Shown here: in pieces, positions 8,268 through 17,039 of the stretch
Layout: each line of letters opens with the position of its first letter
Position numbering within the stretch: position 1 is the stretch's first letter
From: Novosphingobium sp. Gsoil 351
GTDB lineage: Bacteria > Pseudomonadota > Alphaproteobacteria > Sphingomonadales > Sphingomonadaceae
DNA length: 64,000 bases
Reading direction: 5' to 3'
NCBI RefSeq assembly: GCF_009707465.1
Contig: NZ_CP046120.1
Span: 1,393,501-1,457,500 of the forward strand
Made by a program: the position numbers and the translations under genes
The notes under the pieces: model-generated
The model's input: the letters and a program-made list of their open reading frames with translations, nothing else
The model's database searches: none
What the model was told of the DNA's origin: nothing

Positions 8268-9044
8268 TTAGTACTGCGCGCTGCCGCCATCGACGCTGAA
8301 CGTCGCGCCGGTGATCCCACCGCCTTCGCGTGAGGCGAGCAGCACCGCCACCGCGGCAATTTCCTCGACCGTGTTGGGCCGCTTGATCGCCGATTCCTCG
8401 GCGAACATCGCGATCATCTCGTCCAGGCTCATGCCCATTGCCTTGGCGGTGTCCGGCCCGTTGTTGCGGATGATGTCAGTGATCACGAGGCCCGGGCAGA
8501 TCGCGTTGACCGTGACCCCCTCCGTGCCGACTTCGCGGGCGAGCGCCTTGGTCAGGCCGTTCACCGCGTGCTTGGCCGCGCTGTAGGCGGTCAGCACCGG
8601 CTTGCCGTGCTTGCCCTCGACCGACGAGATGTTGATGATCCGTCCGAACTTTGCCGCGAGCATCGGCTGGAGCGCGCGGCGGCAGGCCCAAAACGTCGCA
8701 TAGACGTTCCACTTCATCGCCTGGTCGAACGATTCGTCGGACAGCTGCGCCAGCGGCAGCAGCCCGGTCGCGCCCCCGGCGTTGTTGACCAGGATGTCGA
8801 GCCTCCCGAAGCGCGCGACGGCCTGATCGATGAAGCCCTCGATGCCGGCCTGGACGGTTGCGTCCCCGGCGATGAACACCGCGCGATCGCCCACGCCCAG
8901 TTCGGCGAGTACGGCTTGAGCTTTCTCCGCATTGCGCGCCATCAGCGCCACCGAAGCGCCCTCGGCGAGGAAAGCTTCGGCGATCCCTCGACCGATCCCC
9001 GCGGTGCCCCCGGTGATCGCTGCCACTTTTCCCTGCAACTTCAT
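8268..9044 (-). CDS. short-chain dehydrogenase/reductase (SDR)
   Basis: A 258-residue classical SDR with all hallmarks: TGGTAGIGRG at residues 11-20, NNAG, the catalytic serine in INISSVEG, Y-x3-K in TAYSAAKH, and the C-terminal GATFSVDGG. It is a cytoplasmic NAD(P)-dependent alcohol dehydrogenase or ketoreductase of unknown substrate. The ATG at 9044 is well supported by GGAGGA upstream; an in-frame extension to 9173 has no such support and would run into the divergent flavoprotein gene. It is divergent from the flavoprotein gene at 9151. Confidence 0.9.
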   Translation of the reverse strand: MKLQGKVAAITGGTAGIGRGIAEAFLAEGASVALMARNAEKAQAVLAELGVGDRAVFIAGDATVQAGIEGFIDQAVARFGRLDILVNNAGGATGLLPLAQLSDESFDQAMKWNVYATFWACRRALQPMLAAKFGRIINISSVEGKHGKPVLTAYSAAKHAVNGLTKALAREVGTEGVTVNAICPGLVITDIIRNNGPDTAKAMGMSLDEMIAMFAEESAIKRPNTVEEIAAVAVLLASREGGGITGATFSVDGGSAQY

Positions 9045-9097
9045 CTGATGTCCTCCGCCATGTGACCGACGACTAGCCCGCACGCCCACAGGCCGCA

Positions 9098-9111
9098 CCT
9101 GCCCAAAATGG
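9098..9111. promoter_or_regulatory. candidate shared operator motif, copy 3
   Basis: CCTGCCCAAAATGG in the 106-bp divergent spacer between the SDR and the flavoprotein gene resembles the sites at 5422 and 7345 (core TGCCnAAAnTG). It is the weakest of the three copies. Confidence 0.2.
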
Positions 9112-9150
9112 AGGGTTGTGCGCGGCCGCTTCACGGTGCCCTGTCTCGCC

Positions 9151-10776
9151 ATGAACGAAGAAACCGACGTCATCGTCCTGGGCAGCGGCGCGGCTGGCCT
9201 GACCGCCGCGCTGGCCGCTCATGAGAGCGGGGCCCGGGTCCGCCTAATCGAACGGTTCGACCGTGTCGGCGGCACTTCGGCGGTATCGGGCGGAGTCATC
9301 TGGGTCGCCGACAATCCGCGCCAGCGCGCCGCCGGGATGGCCGACGGCCGGGTCGACGCGCTCGCCTATTTCCGCAGCCTCGACCATGGCGACTTGCGCG
9401 ACGACGTGCTCGAAGCCTTCGTCGATGCCGGGCCCGAGGCGCTCGACTTTCTCGAGCGGATCGATGCGCTGCGGGTGTCGCTGCTGGCGGGCTATCCCGA
9501 CTATTACCTCGATCGGCCCGGGGCCAAGCCCGAGGGCGGGCGCGCGCTCGACCACGATCTGTTCGCGTTGGGCGAACTGGGCGAATGGGCCGCGCGCATC
9601 TACGCGATCGAAGAACCCAAGCCGATGATGCTGCGCGAAACCGCGCTGGGCGGCGGCAGCGGCGTGGTCGAGCCGCACGAACTGCAGCGCCGCCTCGCCG
9701 CCGACGAGCGCGGTTTCGGGCAGGCGATGGTCGCGCGGCTGCTCAAGGCGTGCCTGGCGCGCGGGATCGAGCCCGAGCTTGGCGTTACGACCAAACGTCT
9801 GATCGCCGAGCAGGGCCGCGTGACCGGGATCGAAGGCGAACGCGCGGGCCGGCCATTCGCCTTGCACGCGAGCGGCGGTGTGATCGTCGCCACCGGGGGC
9901 TTCGAATGGGATGCCGACCTGCGCCGCACGTTCCTGCGGGGCCCAGCCGATACCCCGGCATCGCCCCCTACCGCGCGCGGCGAGGGGCTGGCGCTGGCGA
10001 TGGCGGCGGGGGCCAGGCTAGGCAACATGACCAGCGCGTGGTGGGCGCCGACGCTCGCCCCGCCCGGCGATCGCTGGGCCACCGGTGAGCAGCGCGCCGC
10101 CCCGGTGCTGATCGAACGGACGGTCCCGCATTCGCTGATGGTCAACCGCGCAGGCCAGCGCTTCTGCAACGAGGCGGCGAACTATTCGGCGCTGGCTGGG
10201 GCCTTCCACGCGTTCGATCCGCAGACGTATTCGTACCAAAATCAGCCCGCGTGGCTCATCTTCGACGCGCAATACCGCGCGCGCTATCCGGTCGGTACGA
10301 TCATGCCGGGCCAGCCGTTGCCCGATTGGATCGCCAGCGCCGACACATTGGGCGAATTGGCGGCGAAGATCGGCGTGGACGAGGCCGGGCTGACCACGAC
10401 GGTCGAGCGGTTCAACCGCAACGCCCGCGATGGCCACGACCCAGATTTCGCCCGGGGAACCAGCGCCTACGACCATTTCTACGGCGACCGCTCGCGCACC
10501 GGCACGGCGGTCACGCTTGGCCCGGTCGAGCAGGCGCCCTATTTCGCGGTTGAAATCCGCATGGGGATGCTCGGCACCAACGGCGGCCCGCAGACCGATG
10601 GCGCGGGGCAGATGCTCGACCACGCTGGCGAGCCGATCCCCGGCCTCTACGGCGCGGGCAACGCGATCGCCTGCCCGACAGGAGGGGTTTATGCCGGCGC
10701 TGGCGGTACGCTCGGCCCCGCGTTGACCTTCGGCTACATCGCTGGCCGCAGCGCAGCGCGCGCGAACGCCCCCTAG
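9151..10776 (+). CDS. FAD-dependent 3-ketosteroid dehydrogenase-like flavoprotein (KstD / fumarate reductase family)
   Basis: A 541-residue flavoprotein. The N-terminal FAD site is VIVLGSGAAGLTAALAAHE followed by RFDRVGGTSAVSGG. The C-terminal FAD segment is GLYGAGNAIACPTGG then VYAGAGGTLGPALTFGYIAG, which carries the Y-x-G-x-G-G-T motif of Delta1-3-ketosteroid dehydrogenases (the catalytic Tyr and Gly region). Such enzymes introduce ring double bonds into ketosteroids or similar ketones. It is cytoplasmic, with no signal peptide. The ATG at 9151 is preferred to an upstream in-frame start because the domain begins there. Its TAG stop overlaps the stop of the convergent Rieske gene in a CTAG. 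The second paralogue is at 24471-26120. The substrate is not established. Confidence 0.88.
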   Translation: MNEETDVIVLGSGAAGLTAALAAHESGARVRLIERFDRVGGTSAVSGGVIWVADNPRQRAAGMADGRVDALAYFRSLDHGDLRDDVLEAFVDAGPEALDFLERIDALRVSLLAGYPDYYLDRPGAKPEGGRALDHDLFALGELGEWAARIYAIEEPKPMMLRETALGGGSGVVEPHELQRRLAADERGFGQAMVARLLKACLARGIEPELGVTTKRLIAEQGRVTGIEGERAGRPFALHASGGVIVATGGFEWDADLRRTFLRGPADTPASPPTARGEGLALAMAAGARLGNMTSAWWAPTLAPPGDRWATGEQRAAPVLIERTVPHSLMVNRAGQRFCNEAANYSALAGAFHAFDPQTYSYQNQPAWLIFDAQYRARYPVGTIMPGQPLPDWIASADTLGELAAKIGVDEAGLTTTVERFNRNARDGHDPDFARGTSAYDHFYGDRSRTGTAVTLGPVEQAPYFAVEIRMGMLGTNGGPQTDGAGQMLDHAGEPIPGLYGAGNAIACPTGGVYAGAGGTLGPALTFGYIAGRSAARANAP

Positions 10777-12104
10777 CGTTCGAGCCAGCGGTCGATGGTG
10801 TCGTGGAAGAAGCGCACCCGCGATTCCTGTCCCGCCAGGTGCCCGCCCTTGTAACCCCTTGAGCGCAAACCCTTTTGCTGGCTCGACCAGATCGCGACGT
10901 CCTGGTCGATCGCCGGGCCGCAGCTCAATTCGCCCACTTTGCCGCGCAGATGCTCGACCGGTTTGGTCAGGTCGACCGCCTCGGACATCGCGTAGCTGTA
11001 GTAGTCGGTCTCGCCGTCGGGGAACCAGGTGAAATACCACATGTCGAACACGCAGCGTTCGGGATCGGTCGGGTGCGGATCGGCGCGCAGCCAGATGCAG
11101 CCGTCGGGTTTCAGGCTGAAGCTGATGTTGGGAAACACCGTGTAGTGGTAGTGGTCGGTCAACTGATCGTCGTGGAAGCGGGCGTAGTCATAGCCCTTTT
11201 CGGCCCCGCACTTGCGCTTCTGCTGCTGCAGTACCGGGCGGATTGCCATCGGATCGCTGCGGAAGTCTTCGGGATCGAGGCCCCAATAGCGCAACTCGCG
11301 CCCCAGCGCCTCGATCACCGCGTCGGTCTGGCCTTTGAGCGATTTCGACGGCCGCGACCCCGGCATGAACATCCGCGCATGTCCGTGCGGCGCGTAGAGA
11401 TCGAACTGGCAGTCCTTGTAGTTCTGCTCCATCACATAGACCGTGCCGGGATGGACGTAGGGCAGGTGATAGCTCTCGTTGAAGTTGTCCTGGACGCACT
11501 TCCAGTTGAAGTCGCCGTCCAGCGTCACCCAGTGGGTGCGGCGCATCTTTTCCATCTCGTAGCATTCGATCTGCGAGGCGATCGGGCCGAGATGGTCCGC
11601 CAAGGGAATGCAGTCGGGATCGAGATTGACCCAGACGAACCCGGCGAACACCTCGCAGCGCACTTCCGCCAGGTTGACCTGGCCGCACGGGTTGCCGCCT
11701 GAAAAATCCTCGGCGCAAGGCACGAAAGTCAGCTCGCCATCGGGCTTGAAGCGCCACCCGTGATAGGCGCAGGCGATGCGCTTGGCGTGGCCCTGCTCGT
11801 CCTCGACCAGCCGTTTCCCGCGGTGCGGGCAGACGTTGTAGAAGGCGCGGATGCGCTGGTCCTCGCCGCGCGTGACGAGGATCGATTCGCGGCCGATGTC
11901 GTAGGTGAAGTAGTCCCCGGGGTTGGGCACCTGCTCGGCAAGGCCGCCGATCAGCCACGCCTTGGTCCAGATGCCGTCCCATTCGCGCTGCATGAAATCG
12001 TGCGACCAATAACGCTCGCCCGAGATCGGCCCGGTCGAGAGCGCCGGTTCGGGCAGCTTGGTCCGGTCGATGCGCTGGGTGGGGGGTTCGAGGATCGTGG
12101 CCAC
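10773..12104 (-). CDS. Rieske non-heme iron oxygenase, alpha subunit
   Basis: A 443-residue aromatic-ring-hydroxylating-type oxygenase. The Rieske 2Fe-2S site is C92-x-H94 (CPHRG) and C112-x2-H115 (CAYHGW). The mononuclear iron site is in DNFNESYHLPYVHPG, with H213 and H218. It would hydroxylate or demethylate a ring substrate using electrons from a reductase/ferredoxin not present in this window, and no beta-subunit gene is adjacent. The GTG start at 12104 is chosen because AAGGAA lies just upstream and it follows the P450 stop by 2 bp; the longer open frame upstream is the shadow of the P450. It is co-transcribed after the CMD-like and P450 genes. Confidence 0.88.
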   Translation of the reverse strand: MATILEPPTQRIDRTKLPEPALSTGPISGERYWSHDFMQREWDGIWTKAWLIGGLAEQVPNPGDYFTYDIGRESILVTRGEDQRIRAFYNVCPHRGKRLVEDEQGHAKRIACAYHGWRFKPDGELTFVPCAEDFSGGNPCGQVNLAEVRCEVFAGFVWVNLDPDCIPLADHLGPIASQIECYEMEKMRRTHWVTLDGDFNWKCVQDNFNESYHLPYVHPGTVYVMEQNYKDCQFDLYAPHGHARMFMPGSRPSKSLKGQTDAVIEALGRELRYWGLDPEDFRSDPMAIRPVLQQQKRKCGAEKGYDYARFHDDQLTDHYHYTVFPNISFSLKPDGCIWLRADPHPTDPERCVFDMWYFTWFPDGETDYYSYAMSEAVDLTKPVEHLRGKVGELSCGPAIDQDVAIWSSQQKGLRSRGYKGGHLAGQESRVRFFHDTIDRWLER

Positions 12105-12106
12105 GG

Positions 12107-13390
12107 TCAGCGTTTCCTTGGTTCGAATTCGATGTGCAGTTCGGCCATGCTGCGCAGCAGGAAGTGCGGGCGGATCGCAAAGTCGTTCTTGCCGGCGGCG
12201 AACCACATGTCCTCGAAGCGGTCGACCACCGCGGTGAACCCCCAGGTCAGTTCGCGCCGCGCCAGCGGCGCGCCCAGACAATGGTGCGGACCCGAGCCGA
12301 AGCCCATGTGCGATCCCGCCTTGGCCCGCTCCAGGTCGAGCTTTTCGGGGCATTCGAACGCGCGCTCGTCGCGGTTGGCGGCGGCGAAGCGGACGTTGAC
12401 CATCGCTCCACCGGGGATCGTGACCCCGCCCATCTCGGTGTCCTTCGCCACGAAGCGCATCAGGCTCTGCACCGGCGATTCGAGCCGGACGACTTCCTCG
12501 ACGAAGGTCTTCATGTAGCGTTCGGGATCCGATTTGAGCTGGCGCCAGACGTCCTTGTTCTCGATCAGCAGCTTCATTCCAGCGGTCAGCGCGTTCGTCG
12601 TCGTCTCGCTGCCGCCGACGAAAGTGTCGGCCATCATTTCGGCGTGGAGTTCCTCGTCGGTCAGCGCCCGGCCCCATTCGGGGATCACGGTGTTGACCAG
12701 CACGCTGATCAGCGAATCGTCCGGCTCCTTGCGCAACCGCTCGAAGATCGGCTGGAAATAGTGCTGCGCCTCGATCTCGCGGTCGACCATCTCGAGGTGC
12801 TGGTCCTCGGGCAGCATGAAGCTGATCCGCTGGAAGAACGCATCGGTCCAGCGCTTGATCGTCCAGGCATCCGCGCGCGGCGCGCCCATCTGCTCGCAGA
12901 TGATGTAGAGCGGCAGCGGCACCGCGAACTGGCTGACCCACTCGCACCGGCCATCGGGCAGGAACGCGTCGATCAGTTCGTAGGCGAGGTTCTCGACACG
13001 CGGATCGATCTCCTTGATCCGGCTCGGCTTGAACGCCTCGTTGAACATTGCGCGCATCTGCTTGTGGTTGGGATCGTCGCGCCCGTTGAGCGTGCGCGCC
13101 GGAACCCAGCCCTTCTCGGCGAAACGCTGTTCTACCTTGAGCGCGCGCTCCACCGTGCCCGAACCCGCGCGAAACGGGGTGTCTTGCGAGGTGCTGGGGA
13201 ACGCCACCGGATCGGTGAGCACGCGGCGGACATCCTCGTAGCGGGTGACGACCCACATCCCCGTGCCGGGGATTTCATAGGCCGGCGCCTCGTCGCGCAG
13301 CGTCTTGTAGGCGTCATAGGGACATTGCTGGAGCCCGGCATCGAACAGGTTGACCGCTGGCGCGGGTTTGACGGGAGCCTGGGTAGCCAT
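12107..13390 (-). CDS. cytochrome P450
   Basis: A 427-residue class I bacterial P450. Visible motifs are the I-helix GGSETTT (259-265), ExxR (E299-R302) and the heme loop FGSGPHHCLG with C371. It should insert one oxygen atom into a small lipophilic substrate using ferredoxin-delivered electrons; no ferredoxin or reductase gene lies nearby. The ATG at 13390 overlaps the stop of the upstream CMD-like gene by one base (TGATG), and its own stop is 2 bp before the Rieske start, so the three genes form a tight operon. It differs clearly from the P450s at 118 and 14072. Confidence 0.93.
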   Translation of the reverse strand: MATQAPVKPAPAVNLFDAGLQQCPYDAYKTLRDEAPAYEIPGTGMWVVTRYEDVRRVLTDPVAFPSTSQDTPFRAGSGTVERALKVEQRFAEKGWVPARTLNGRDDPNHKQMRAMFNEAFKPSRIKEIDPRVENLAYELIDAFLPDGRCEWVSQFAVPLPLYIICEQMGAPRADAWTIKRWTDAFFQRISFMLPEDQHLEMVDREIEAQHYFQPIFERLRKEPDDSLISVLVNTVIPEWGRALTDEELHAEMMADTFVGGSETTTNALTAGMKLLIENKDVWRQLKSDPERYMKTFVEEVVRLESPVQSLMRFVAKDTEMGGVTIPGGAMVNVRFAAANRDERAFECPEKLDLERAKAGSHMGFGSGPHHCLGAPLARRELTWGFTAVVDRFEDMWFAAGKNDFAIRPHFLLRSMAELHIEFEPRKR

Positions 13391-13977
13391 CAGCGCACCT
13401 GGACCTTTTCCTGGCCCCATGGGGCGATGGTTTCCGCGGTCTGGAATGCGGGGGGCAGTTCCTCGACCATGTGCCACGTCGCCGCGAGCCGCCCGAAGCC
13501 GACGAAGAATGCCACCGTCATTCCCAACTCGACGATCTCCGCCTCGCTGAAATGCTTGCGCAGATCGGCGTAGATCGCATCGCCGATCGCGAGATGGTCG
13601 GTCGCCATCAACTCGCCATAGCGGATCGCCGCCTTCTCGGCATCGCTGAGGTTATCGGCCTCGTGCGGCTTGGCCAACGAGCAGACCAGGTCCTCGCTCA
13701 ATCCGTCGGCGACCGCGTCGGAATAGCGGATCGCCATGCAGCTGCGGCACTGGTTGAAGAACGCGACGCGCAAGCGGACCAGCTCGACCAGGCGCTCGGG
13801 CAGCGCGCGGTTGCGCTTCAGCGCGCCGCCGAACTGCATCAGGCCCAGCGCCTGTTCGGGGCAATGCGCGAAGAACCGGGTCAGCCCCTGTTCCAGATCG
13901 CTGGCGGATTCGGGCCGGGCGGCCTCGCGCAGGCGGGGATCCCAATCCTCTGGAGCAAGCTTCGCGATCCGGGCCAA
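13390..13977 (-). CDS. carboxymuconolactone decarboxylase / AhpD-like protein
   Basis: A 195-residue CMD-fold helical protein. The segment RLRVAFFNQCRSCMAIRYSDA contains the CxxC redox pair of AhpD-like members. In this family the pair serves peroxidase-like or thiol-disulfide chemistry, while true gamma-carboxymuconolactone decarboxylases lack it. No ATG lies in a sensible position. A TTG at 13977 is chosen because GAGAGGAT precedes it and the protein then starts before the first helix; a longer frame would overlap the divergent P450. It is the first gene of the operon with P450 and Rieske genes, divergent from the P450 at 14072 across about 95 bp. Confidence 0.75.
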   Translation of the reverse strand: MARIAKLAPEDWDPRLREAARPESASDLEQGLTRFFAHCPEQALGLMQFGGALKRNRALPERLVELVRLRVAFFNQCRSCMAIRYSDAVADGLSEDLVCSLAKPHEADNLSDAEKAAIRYGELMATDHLAIGDAIYADLRKHFSEAEIVELGMTVAFFVGFGRLAATWHMVEELPPAFQTAETIAPWGQEKVQVR

Positions 13978-14071
13978 GGCCGATCCTCTCAAAAGGGGTG
14001 TGGTTATGTCGGCGAGGCTGGGGCGATACCCAGGCCGCCGCAATTGGCGGAATGGATAGAAGCCTGAGCCG

Positions 14072-15391
14072 ATGGACCACCGCGTCAACCACGAACTCAG
14101 CCCGATGGCCTGCCCGCACACGCTGGCCGACGTCGACCTGTTCGGCCCCGGGGCGGCCGAGCACTGGTACGAGGCCTATCCGATCCTGCACGACGCCGCG
14201 CCGGTCGCGCGCCTGCCGGGCCAAGGTCTCACACCCGATCGCGACGCCTTCATCCTGACCAAATACGCCGACATCGCGCGAGTGGTGCGCGATTGGGAGC
14301 GGTTCCCGCCGACGCTGTCGCTGCTCGTCGCCCAAATCCAGCAGTCCGGAAAGATGGCGCGCGAGATGCCCGATATCGACGCGATGGTGCAGTCGATCGT
14401 CGCGCTGCGGCCCACTCCCGAGCTGTGGCGCGCGCACCGCCAGCAACTGACCGATCCGTGGGTCGGCCCCGGTGCGAAGCGGCACGAGGCGATGATCCGC
14501 GGCCACGTCGATGATTTGATCGCGGGCTTCGCGGACCGCGCAACGATCGATTTCGTCGCCGATTTCGCGCGCCCCCTGCCCCAGCGGACGATGGCCAGCG
14601 TGCTCGGCTTCCCGCTGGAGGACGTCACCCAGCTTGCCATCTGGGGCAACGCGCAGGTCATGTCCTACGTCCACGGCTGCGGGCACAACAACGTCCTGAC
14701 CGCCGAACAGACCGCCGAGAAATTCCGCCTGCTCGCGGGTTTTTCGGACTACGTCCGCGACAAGGTGCGGGAAAAGCGCGCCGCGCCGCGCGACGACATG
14801 ATCAGCTTTTTGACGCAGGTCCGCTACGAGGCGCTGGACCGCAAGCTGAGCGACGACGAGATCAACGGAATCGTCTACGCGATGGTGATCGGCGGGCTGG
14901 AGACCACGCAGTACGCATTGGCCGAGCAGGCGCAGATCGTTTGCGAGACGCCTGGCCTGTTCGACCGCCTCAAGGCCGACCGCGCATCGATCCGCCCGTT
15001 CATCGAAGAGGGGATGCGGCTGCGTTCGCCGACGCAGGGCCTCTCGACCCGGATCACCTCGCGCGACGAGGTGTTCCAGGGTGTGGAAGTGCCTGCTGGA
15101 TCGACGCTTCACTTGCGCTGGGCCGCAGCGAACATCGATCCCGAGGAATTCGAGGACCCGCTGACGCTCAAGCTCGATCGCAAGGCGGTGACCCGGCACC
15201 TGGCCTTCTCCGCGGGGCCGCGGGTCTGCCCCGGGGCCGGGCTTTCGCGGCTAGAGCAGACGATCGCCTGGAACCGGCTGTGCGACGGCCTGGACGGGAT
15301 CGCCTACGCGCCGGGCAACACTTTCCTTCACCAGCCCGGGATCATGCTCGGCACGATGGAACTGAAACTCGAACTGGAGCCGGCCGCATGA
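14072..15391 (+). CDS. cytochrome P450
   Basis: A 439-residue class I P450. Motifs are GGLETT in the I helix (274-279), ExxR as E313-G-M-R316, and the heme loop FSAGPRVCPG with C386. The acid-alcohol pair (E277-T278) used for oxygen activation is intact. Its stop overlaps the next ATG as ATGA at 15388, starting a coupled three-gene operon P450-ABM-SnoaL. It is divergent from the CMD-P450-Rieske operon. The substrate is unknown; partners for electron supply are not in the window. Confidence 0.92.
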   Translation: MDHRVNHELSPMACPHTLADVDLFGPGAAEHWYEAYPILHDAAPVARLPGQGLTPDRDAFILTKYADIARVVRDWERFPPTLSLLVAQIQQSGKMAREMPDIDAMVQSIVALRPTPELWRAHRQQLTDPWVGPGAKRHEAMIRGHVDDLIAGFADRATIDFVADFARPLPQRTMASVLGFPLEDVTQLAIWGNAQVMSYVHGCGHNNVLTAEQTAEKFRLLAGFSDYVRDKVREKRAAPRDDMISFLTQVRYEALDRKLSDDEINGIVYAMVIGGLETTQYALAEQAQIVCETPGLFDRLKADRASIRPFIEEGMRLRSPTQGLSTRITSRDEVFQGVEVPAGSTLHLRWAAANIDPEEFEDPLTLKLDRKAVTRHLAFSAGPRVCPGAGLSRLEQTIAWNRLCDGLDGIAYAPGNTFLHQPGIMLGTMELKLELEPAA

Positions 15392-15789
15392 CCACCTTGC
15401 TCGCGCACATCAAGATCAAGCCCGGCAAGGAAGCCAAGTGGGAGGCGATCATGCACGACATGGTCGCGCAGACGTTCGCCAACGAGGACGGCGTCGTCCG
15501 CTACGAATACTGGAAGGGCCAGGCGGTGAACGCCTATTATTGCCTGCTATCGTTCACCGACAAATGGGCGTTCTATGCGCACCAGATGTCCGATCACCAC
15601 GAAGGCCACGACTTCGCCGACGTGCTTGCGGGGATCGAGCTCGAATACGTCGGTCCGGTGCAGGGAGCGGGCGGCGATCTTGCGCCGACGCTCGATCCGC
15701 CGCTGCCCGCCGACGCCAGCGAGGCGATGCGCACCGCGCAGGCCCGCTTCCCGCTGGCGATCCCGGCCTGGTGGAGCGGACGGCAATGA
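15388..15789 (+). CDS. antibiotic biosynthesis monooxygenase (ABM)-like protein
   Basis: A 133-residue ferredoxin-like fold protein. The N-terminus LLAHIKIKPGKEAKWEAIM and the mid segment VVRYEYWKGQAVNAYYCLLSF followed by KWAFYAHQ fit the ABM/dimeric alpha-beta barrel pattern. A C-terminal extension of about 40 residues goes beyond the usual 95-100. The exact chemistry is unknown. Its ATG overlaps the P450 stop and its stop overlaps the start of the SnoaL-like gene, both as ATGA, so the three products should be made in linked amounts and may act on one intermediate. It is a distant relative of the gene at 6536. Confidence 0.72.
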   Translation: MTTLLAHIKIKPGKEAKWEAIMHDMVAQTFANEDGVVRYEYWKGQAVNAYYCLLSFTDKWAFYAHQMSDHHEGHDFADVLAGIELEYVGPVQGAGGDLAPTLDPPLPADASEAMRTAQARFPLAIPAWWSGRQ

Positions 15790-16301
15790 CCCGCGATCCC
15801 GCGCTGCAGGAACTGCTCGACAAGCAGGCCATCGCCGAAGTGATCCAGCGCTATTCGCGCACGCTCGACTGGCTCGACGACGAAGGCCAGGCGAGCTGCT
15901 ATTGGCCGGAGGCGGCGATCGACTATGCCTTCTTCACCGGCACGGCGGCGGAGTTCGTGCCGGTGGTGATGAAGATCGAGCGCTCAAGCCAGCGCCGCTG
16001 GCACATGCTCTCGAGTCTGGCGATCCGGCTGCATTCCCCAACGCGCGCCAGCACCGAATGCTATGGCCAGGCGACCGGGGTGCGCGAGAACGACGGGGTG
16101 TGGACCGGCAACCTCTTCGGCGGCCGCTATCTCGACGAATTCGAGAAGCGCGGCGATGAATGGCGGATCATCAAGCGCGACTACGTGATGGACTGGTCGA
16201 TGCCGCTGGGCGTTCAGAACGACGGGACGCCCGACCCGGTGTTTCCGCTGCCGGTGCTGCGAATCGTGGAATCGGGGCATCCGAAGTACCGGGCGATGTA
16301 A
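15786..16301 (+). CDS. SnoaL-like (NTF2-fold) protein
   Basis: A 171-residue NTF2-fold protein. The start DPALQELLDKQAIAEVIQRY, with SRTLDWLDDEGQASCYW after it, and the late strand GRYLDEFEKRGDEWRIIKRDY are characteristic of the SnoaL_4 type found beside ring-hydroxylating enzymes. It may act as a cyclase, isomerase or dehydratase, or be a beta-subunit-like partner; none is proven. The ATG lies inside the stop region of the ABM gene (ATGA at 15786). The gene ends one base before the convergent crotonase gene. Confidence 0.82.
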   Translation: MTRDPALQELLDKQAIAEVIQRYSRTLDWLDDEGQASCYWPEAAIDYAFFTGTAAEFVPVVMKIERSSQRRWHMLSSLAIRLHSPTRASTECYGQATGVRENDGVWTGNLFGGRYLDEFEKRGDEWRIIKRDYVMDWSMPLGVQNDGTPDPVFPLPVLRIVESGHPKYRAM

Positions 16302-17039
16302 CTACCGCTTCGTGAACCCTGCGATGCGTTTCTCCATGTCCGGCCCGCGACCCTCGCCGTCCATCCATTCGGCGATCAGGGCGGCGTCTGCAGGCACGCC
16401 GTCGGCGCGTTCGAGCAGGCGCTTGTTGGCGGCATGACTGAAGTGCGATTGCGCGGCGACCTGCGCCGCCAGCCGTTCGATCTCGGTAGCGAACCCGTCA
16501 TCCGGGATCGCATATTCGGCCAACCCGATCCGCACCGCTTCGGCCGCATCGATCATCTGCGCGGTGAACATCAGCCGCTTGGCGGTGGCGATGCCGACGC
16601 GGCGCGGCAGCCGCACGCTCATCCCCCACACCGGTGTCAGCGCAAACTTGGCATGGGTATCGCCGAACCGTGCGCCCTCGGCGGCGACGATGAAGTCCGC
16701 CGCCAATGCGACTTCGAGCGCGCCGGTGTAGCAATGTCCGTGAACCGCCGCGATCACCGGGATCGGCAGTTTTTCGAGCATCCGCAGCGTTTCCGAATGC
16801 CATCCGCGAGAAGGCGGACGCTCGCCCGCCGCGATATCGGCCAAGTCATGCCCCGCGGAGAAGCACTTGCCCGCGCCGCGCAGCACGATGCAACCTATGC
16901 CCTCGGCCGTCGCCAGATCGGCGATGTGGGCGCGCAATTCGCCAAATATGGCGACGGTCAGCGCGTTGAGCTTGTCGGGCCGGTTGAGGGTGAGTTGCAC
17001 CCAGCCGTCGTGGTCTTCGCGCAAAACCTCGTCAGGCAC
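16302..17039 (-). CDS. enoyl-CoA hydratase/isomerase (crotonase) family protein
   Basis: A 245-residue crotonase-fold protein acting on an acyl-CoA. The oxyanion-hole segments CFSAGHDLADI and HGHCYTGALEVALAADFIVA are present; the latter keeps a Glu at the position of the first catalytic glutamate of hydratases. The second catalytic region reads FGDTHAKFALTPVWG, whereas hydratases usually have FGxPE there, so the second glutamate appears missing. It may thus be an isomerase, hydrolase or lyase rather than a plain hydratase. The GTG start at 17039 has GGAGGA upstream and overlaps the previous stop by 8 bp. It gives the island a beta-oxidation-like step. Confidence 0.85.
   Translation of the reverse strand: MPDEVLREDHDGWVQLTLNRPDKLNALTVAIFGELRAHIADLATAEGIGCIVLRGAGKCFSAGHDLADIAAGERPPSRGWHSETLRMLEKLPIPVIAAVHGHCYTGALEVALAADFIVAAEGARFGDTHAKFALTPVWGMSVRLPRRVGIATAKRLMFTAQMIDAAEAVRIGLAEYAIPDDGFATEIERLAAQVAAQSHFSHAANKRLLERADGVPADAALIAEWMDGEGRGPDMEKRIAGFTKR

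Noticed and set aside
10773..13256. 827-codon continuous minus-strand frame suggesting a P450-Rieske fusion
   Set aside because: Upstream of 12104 this frame is a shadow of the P450 gene, which has its own frame with full motifs; the Rieske protein starts at the GTG at 12104.
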